Positions 58,400 through 64,000 of a stretch of DNA of 64,000 bases are shown here, piece after piece. Below the pieces are notes generated by a model that was not told the DNA's origin, ran no database searches, and saw only the letters and a program-made list of their open reading frames with translations. Position 1 is the first letter of the stretch. Each line of letters begins with the position of its first letter. The DNA comes from Ligula intestinalis (lineage: Eukaryota; Platyhelminthes; Cestoda; Diphyllobothriidea; Diphyllobothriidae). The DNA is taken from NCBI GenBank assembly GCA_036362985.1, contig JAYGXS010000004.1, positions 24,722,161-24,786,160 on the forward strand, given 5' to 3'. The position numbers and the translations under genes were made by a program.

Positions 58400-58660
58400 A
58401 TTCCGTACAGCTCGAGAGATTGAGCTGAGAGTGCGGAAGCCAAGGAAAGCATAGCTTTGCTCAGGCCCCAAAGTATGTACTTTCCCAAAAGAGTTAAACC
58501 CAGATTCGCCTTCCTTACTCAGATCAAAGGTATATGAACCCTAGTGAAGGCTTAGTCAGCGTCAATGCTGACAAATGGTGCCAGCACCAGTACTACTACA
58601 CTTCTTGTTGAGATTGAGGGGATATGAACCCTGTGCTGACTTTAACCAGCGTCAATTCTG
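58400..58660 (+). repeat. Local repeat G, unit 2
   Basis: Second unit, about 540 bp after the first, with the same block order (GAGAGTGCGGAAGCCAAGG ... CTACACTTCTTGTTGAGATT ... GAACCCTGTGCTGACTTTAA). It could be a diverged tandem array of longer period. Confidence 0.75.
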
Positions 58661-59049
58661 AGTTACAATACAGACTGAAATAGTACCAGCGAACATCTTA
58701 CTCAGATGCACGTTAACAGTAACATTAGAAATAGCAGAACTGGTTGTATAGCAGAACGAGGCCTGGCTTCTTAGAATCAGGCGAGATGCCTACTATAGGT
58801 GAGTGAGAGTAGACAGTGCAGTTGTACCGGCACAAAGTCTACTGTCACTATATACTAAGTTTAGGCTGTGTTTACGGCTGCGGCCTACGCCCTTTCTCTG
58901 TGCGGCCATCTCGACTTGTCTTGTCGCCGTTTAAACACAGTTGAGAGGGTTAGCGTGGGGTAGGTAGTGGCGCGCCTGCTATCACTATATCTGACCACAT
59001 TCACCGTCTCTACTCTTGAGTAAATGGTGGACATCTTCGCTTGCGATGG
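58661..59049. other. Stretch before the last gap with no recognised gene
   Basis: Short frames only. Confidence 0.4.
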
Positions 59050-59149
59050 NNNNNNNNNNNNNNNNNNNNNNNNNNNNNNNNNNNNNNNNNNNNNNNNNNN
59101 NNNNNNNNNNNNNNNNNNNNNNNNNNNNNNNNNNNNNNNNNNNNNNNNN
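59050..59149. other. Assembly gap (100 N)
   Basis: Exactly 100 N. No overlap between the flanking sequences was noticed, unlike the gap at 27971. Confidence 0.99.
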
Positions 59150-61117
59150 TCGAAATACCCTACGCTGGATAGATACATGAGTTTGCCTTCGTAGAGGGAG
59201 ATCGAGGAATGGGATTTCATTATATACTTCAGAATCTGCAGAAGAATTGAGCGATGAATGCGCACTGGTAAACTTCCGGACCAGGGCGCCGGTGTAAGCG
59301 TTGTGGTTTGTCAGGCAGATCATGTCAGCTACCTATCGATCGTAAAATTTCAGGTCATTGATGGTGTCTCTTAGACTCGTTTCCTTGATGCTGTCCATAA
59401 AAACATATGCGAGGAACAGTTCAGGTGTTGAGCCCATCATCACAGTTTCTATCTGACAATTAATTTTACTAAAATTAAAATTGATTTCCATCTAAAATTA
59501 AACATGGAAATATTTGCAGATCCAAGGAAATATCTTTCATTTTGGGGGCTTCATAGAAAAACATTGTGCACGTTTTCCATGCTGGATGGCACGCTGCTAA
59601 ACTGGACACGCAATTCGCGGTTTTCGTAAGATATTAATTTGTGGAGCCGTCGGATATACTTAGTCTTCAATGTCAAAAGACGTGGGAATTAAGCCTTGAC
59701 CATGCAACGCCACGTCTTCTGGATGGATTGACCAGTGGTTGCAGACTGGTTCTCCAGTCTCCTACCTTTAACTCTGAAAAAAACAGGTATGTTAGTGGGT
59801 GACGTGACCCCGATACGTACCATCCCCCGGCACGCTTTATGGCAAGCCTCCCTATAAAAGAAGTTGGCCAGGTAGATATCTCAAACGTTTTTCTACCAGA
59901 ATAGCATTATCCACATGGACAAGAGAGGCTGACTTGGCCATTTCGGTCTAACTAGCTATCATTAGTTGGCCGTGTCCGACTCTAGGCTTTGTAATCCCTA
60001 GTGTTCCAACCCGCGACCTTTTTATTAGACGTTTAATGCACTTATCATTGAGCAATGGGCTCTTTGCCTCGAGAGTTATGATCGTATATGCTAGCAATGA
60101 TAGAAGAAAGCTAACGACTTGTGCGCGGCTGCTGTCGGAGTTCCAGTGGGATTCCAAGGCACAACGACACAATGTGATCAGTGACCGCACCTCTTACATT
60201 ATTTTACAAATAAGCAAATATGGTCGAGTTACTTTCGCACCACCTCTGGCACGTTGAGCTTTGATCAGATGGATTGCTTTCGAAAATATACCAATGATTT
60301 CTGAGTACAAACCCGAACGTTTAATAAACCAAAGTATTGGTGGCCTTCCGAAAGTAATTGCGTGTGGCCAATCAAATGACAATAGACGAAATGCCCTACC
60401 TGATTCTTGCAATTCTAGTAATTGTAATATTCCGCTTCATGCAATGTGGTTCACTAACATCAGGCGTTTAGAGAGGGCAAAAAAATCTATCAGGAAGTAC
60501 TTTGTCGAAAGAAACTCTTACAACTGAAAGGTTGCTTTGCTGAAATGAAGCAACGAACATCTTGAGCAAAACCCAGCTAGAGAGTGGTTTGTCTTCAAAG
60601 TTGCATTTGAAGCATTTGCTCTCCAATATGAATTTAAAGCAAGCGAATCATAAAAAATTTATTGGATCCAACAAATTTTTGCACTGTTTATCAGTTGCTG
60701 GCTTTTGCTGCATAACATCAGTGAAGAATGAAAGAATACAACAAGTTTAATGCGTACCATGTTCATCTTACACCAGTCAGATTAAACGAAGAATTGCCGA
60801 TTCGGCTGTTGCCGGACTCACGTTTGTTGCCTCGGACAGAAAGAATAAGAGTACCAAAGATCCAAATGAAAATGACCGAAAGGATTACCCTTTGTTGCAT
60901 TAGGAAACCTATGGACTTGGAGAATTGTACCAACGAGCTCAAGGCTGTCCATCAAACTAGGCCATATATTTTTGCGAAAATTCCTATTGAAACGTTCAGA
61001 AGGTAAATTAGCAAACATACGTTTGTTTGAGATAAATTGCTGTCAGGCCTTTATGTGTATCTGGTAATAACTCAATAAACGATGTGGGTTGGTAGAGAAA
61101 AAAGTGCGGTTTTCAGG
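59150..61117. other. Downstream stretch with no recognised gene
   Basis: Several overlapping frames of 60-90 codons (60036-61006) on the plus strand show no recognisable domain and no splice-bounded structure. Confidence 0.4.
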
Positions 61118-61351
61118 CTAGGTGGGAGAGGGTGGAATCGGGGTCAAATATCTGATGATCGTTAGGAGGAACTGGTAGCTGACAAAGGTTCTGCGGACAG
61201 TTTGATTAGCAATTTTCGGCCGTGGTAACTGCGGCACCGCGACGAAGTTCTTTTGGGCGCAAAGGCGTAGCTTGATGGCGGCCGCTTCTGTCGTAGCCAG
61301 TAGACGCTCTCCAAGGAATTTTGAATAGCTTGAGGGAACATTGTAGATCAC
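61118..61351 (-). pseudogene. C-terminal end of a GIY-YIG nuclease, Penelope-like element (family 1, second copy)
   Basis: A minus-strand frame of 77 codons begins IYNVPSSYSKFLGERLLATT and continues EAAAIKLRLCAQKNFV. The same order (VPPSYPKS, LLATAEATAIRL, FCAQKN) is found at 12120-12240. In PLE proteins this is the last part of the GIY-YIG domain. The GYIG core is not readable upstream in this copy, and two residues normally between IRL and LC are missing, so it is a fragment. Confidence 0.72.
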
Positions 61352-62735
61352 TTAGAAGGCCTCTCTGGCATCTATGCGATGGCCTGAGTCTACCACACGA
61401 CGCTTCTATAAACCCACATAGTTTATTTAGTTAGTTACTATATAAATGTAAAGGCCTAACGAAAATTTATCAAAATCAAACACATGTTAGCTAATTTGTC
61501 TTCCAAGATGTTATATAGCAAAACAAAAAAAATCAAAACCATTATAATGCCTAACTTAGGTTAATATGTTTGTAAGAAAAAAGATGGATAGATAAAAGTT
61601 CCGTAGTTGCTTTCACAAGACTGCATAAATCCGTGTGCACATGGCCTTTTGCAGATCATCTCTTAATTGCTGAGGTGGCTTTTATACGACTGACCCTGTA
61701 CGTGCACGGCTGCTGTGCTTTGGATTTATGTACCATATTAAATGCCACTTTAGATAAAATTTTGGCCTAATGCACCCTCTGCGCAGGGACGAATAAAATG
61801 TTTTTTTTACGCAGGCAGCACCCGGTGTTTTTACTTCCTGACATAACCACCCGTCGGTAACGGGGCTGCGCCTTGCACTAGCAGCAGACGCTGCATGTTT
61901 ATCCAGTTGTCAGAAATAAACTACAGTAAACAAGTTACGTACCCATACAGTTATCCACAACGCAGCGCTTATCTCCTAGGAAGGCTATGTAGAGCTGCTG
62001 AAGATCCTGCATCATTCTACTGTTGTACGTTACTAGTTGTTTTAGGGATCAACTGAAGGTTGGGATCAGACTTTTTGCCAGAACACGTATCATGCCGCAC
62101 TACACCCACCAGTTTTATTACCATTTTTTCCTTGGCCCAGCGCCCTTTCCCACAGCAAAGTCCACTGAGGCTTGGTAGAACAGAACTGTATACGCAGTGG
62201 GTTGCGAGCACCCGTGCCATTTCAGCGATCTGCACGATATGCGCCGAAATATGAAGTAATGTTTTCCATAAGCTTACTGATGGAAATGATAAACGATTAA
62301 ATATTGCTGTAAAAATATATATCAGATAACTTTATCCAAAGAGGCTTTCAGCCTGAGACCCCACCGCCTCATCAGTACGCATCTGGACAGCCATGTAAGT
62401 AAAAAGAGAAAAAAGTGGTTGCTTAATAGTTTACTGTTCCCGTTTGTGGAATCTCAAGGTAAATAGGCTGTCACATCTAAAAACCTGTCTTATCATAAAG
62501 ATAAAAACAAGCCGCTAGCGAGGGAGAAGGATTAAGGTCGAGAAACTTTGAAGTCTTGGCTATTATGGTATGGCTATGGCCGATGAGCAAAGTCAATAGA
62601 CTTCGTGTTTACACTGGTGCATAGAAGCTCACCATATGGTTACAGGAACACTCGTCTCCTGCGTCAGGGCCCCTCTCGAGCCCCATCAGTAGCCGAGGAG
62701 GGGCTACTAGTATGGACGGCAGACCTACACCTACA
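61352..62735. other. Downstream stretch with no recognised gene
   Basis: Short frames only. A CTTTCAGCCTGAGACC...CTCATCAG string at 62347-62374 may be another degraded terminal-repeat piece. Confidence 0.4.
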
Positions 62736-62830
62736 CCGACAATGACTGCTTCTGGTTTATTAGTCGTCATCAGCCAGTTATACCCAGTTCCAGGTTTGTA
62801 AATACCGAGACTGCTTGCCAAGTGCTGAAT
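62736..62830 (-). mobile_element. SINE family A relic (body)
   Basis: CTTCTGGTTTATTAGTCGTC, then ATCAGCCAGTTATACCCAGT-TCCAGG, matches the body of the copies at 11030 and 31506. The head is degraded (CGAGACTGCTTGCC). Confidence 0.55.
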
Positions 62831-64000
62831 ACAAGCAAAGGAGCCTAGCTTCAGGACCGAATTTTGAAGCTGTTCTGCATTAGGCTTAGGTTCAAGGGGA
62901 TGAATATCTGGTAATGCTGCAGCCCAACGCCCCCCCCTCCTAACTCGTGAAGGCACAGAGGAGATCACTCAGAGCATAGGACCTCGCGCGAAGGCAGTTT
63001 TTTTCGGCGTGCCTCAGACCAGGCGCAAAAGTGCGCACTTTGCCTGCCGTCCTGGGTTCAACCTACAGTGGCTTGATCTCAATCTGCCCAGTGAGATGCC
63101 CACAATAGCAGACTAGCCTCATCAATAGGTTGTCCTCAACCCGTCTGCACAGGCCTCAATGCGGTGGCTGCCGCTAGGCATCACTTCGAGCCACACCATC
63201 CTAGCGAAAGGATGGGCGCTCCGACAGTCAAATATCCTACTACCTATTCTTCAACCTCTCTTTAAAGAAAACAATCTTCCTATTTCTCCGGCCTTCCCAT
63301 GTCTTCTCTCTTCTCCTAGAGAGCCAAGTCGAGAAGATTGCAGCCGTTAGGGTTAAGCTGAATTAGCCTTAACATCTCCGAGAGAACCATTTACCGTCCT
63401 AAAGGAACTTGAAATGAACCTTATGCAGCCTTCTGATTGCTGGCCGCCTTGTTTTGTTGACCTTCAGCAGCGCTGTGAACAACTTATTATGTAAATACTT
63501 ACACCGACGGAACCATTAGGAAGAAATAGTGCTTACTGTAGTTCGGCAAAGATGATCTTTTTTTGCTTTTCATCCAGCCTCTACTTGCATATGATCAGTT
63601 AATATGCGTGAATAAATCTGTCAGTTAGGCTGAAGATTCTGGAGAGCCGTCAGCGGGAAAAAACAGAGGCAGGGAGGCTGACACAGCAGGTTGCGCTGAT
63701 AGATGTTTTTCCGTCGTAGTACCTGTGAACAGCTGGTTTTACGTCAACAGCGTTAGGTTGCGTTGGCAGTCTGCCACCGCGGCTGCCAAACGGTGCCGTA
63801 GGATTTCTGGCGGCAATTTCCAGACAGTCTTAAAAAAGCCTGTTAATGGGGTGGCCAAGGCCAACCAAGTGCGTACGGAGGGAGCCGATGATCGTCTTAG
63901 TTTCCCCCTTTACGAGCCATACGACAGTGATACTCGCAACCCTTTTTGACAGGCTTTGGATAGGACGATGAACGCCCACCTATCGAGCTCACTATGGAAC
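62831..64000. other. Right end of window with no recognised gene
   Basis: A 74-codon frame (63725-63949) is open but carries no recognisable domain. A weak tRNA-like word, GGGTTCAACCTAC, is at 63054-63066. Confidence 0.4.

Noticed and set aside
60036..61006. Cluster of 60-90 codon plus-strand frames as a small gene
   Set aside because: They lie in different frames, share no domain, and no splice arrangement gives recognisable protein.
1..64000. CRISPR array, operon or bacterial mobile element
   Set aside because: No regularly spaced short repeats, no ribosome-binding sites with tightly packed genes. Spliced genes, SINEs and LINEs show a eukaryotic genome.

Overview
The window is a eukaryotic genomic scaffold, most likely from a parasitic flatworm. 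I lean towards a large-genome tapeworm of the diphyllobothriid type, but that is inference from long introns full of degraded retroelements, tRNA-derived SINEs, CR1-like LINE and Penelope-like (PLE) remnants. No rRNA or SSU marker is present to fix the species. Four runs of exactly 100 N (402-501, 17600-17699, 27971-28070, 59050-59149) are scaffold gaps of unknown true size.

One protein-coding gene can be supported. It runs on the plus strand from 3672 to 53017 in three exons (3672-4216, 24195-25557, 50654-53017), separated by introns of 19,978 and 25,096 bp. The junctions obey GT-AG, keep frame (phase 2, then phase 0) and restore continuous protein motifs, giving a 1,423-residue TRP cation channel. 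The N-terminal third carries ankyrin repeats. The middle and C-terminal parts look like the MHR4-like linker, S1-S6 pore module, TRP helix and C-terminal coiled coil of the TRPM (melastatin) or TRPS (soromelastatin) type. The long nucleotide-binding-like N-terminal module of classical TRPM is not encoded in the window. The residues that form the S2/S3 calcium site in TRPM channels are conserved, whereas the pore-loop filter is unusual.

Intron 1 holds a hairpin insertion with 15-bp target duplications (4906-5177), tRNA-derived SINEs (6.8-7.4 and 13.5-13.9 kb), a PLE GIY-YIG nuclease relic (11972-12290), a GC-rich dispersed repeat (14.1-14.6 kb), an inverted repeat (16.35-16.75 kb) and a full-length-like but broken CR1 LINE on the minus strand (18459-21953). 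Two tRNA-like units sit beyond the LINE's 5' end. Intron 2 holds foldback DNA elements (26.06-27.5 kb), a contig overlap around the third gap, more SINEs, a probable PLE N-terminal relic (33764-34039), two local tandem duplications (39.95-40.37 and 40.95-42.08 kb) and several dispersed repeats between 44 and 49 kb. Downstream of the gene lie a clear PLE GIY-YIG relic (54105-54480, minus), a repeat pair at 57.86-58.66 kb and a second relic of the other GIY-YIG family (61118-61351, minus).

The remaining sequence is AT-rich, stop-rich and gene-free as far as can be read by eye. The most interesting items are the ankyrin plus TRPM-type channel architecture, the hairpin element with a hammerhead-ribozyme-like core, and the strong evidence that one assembly gap is an unmerged contig overlap.
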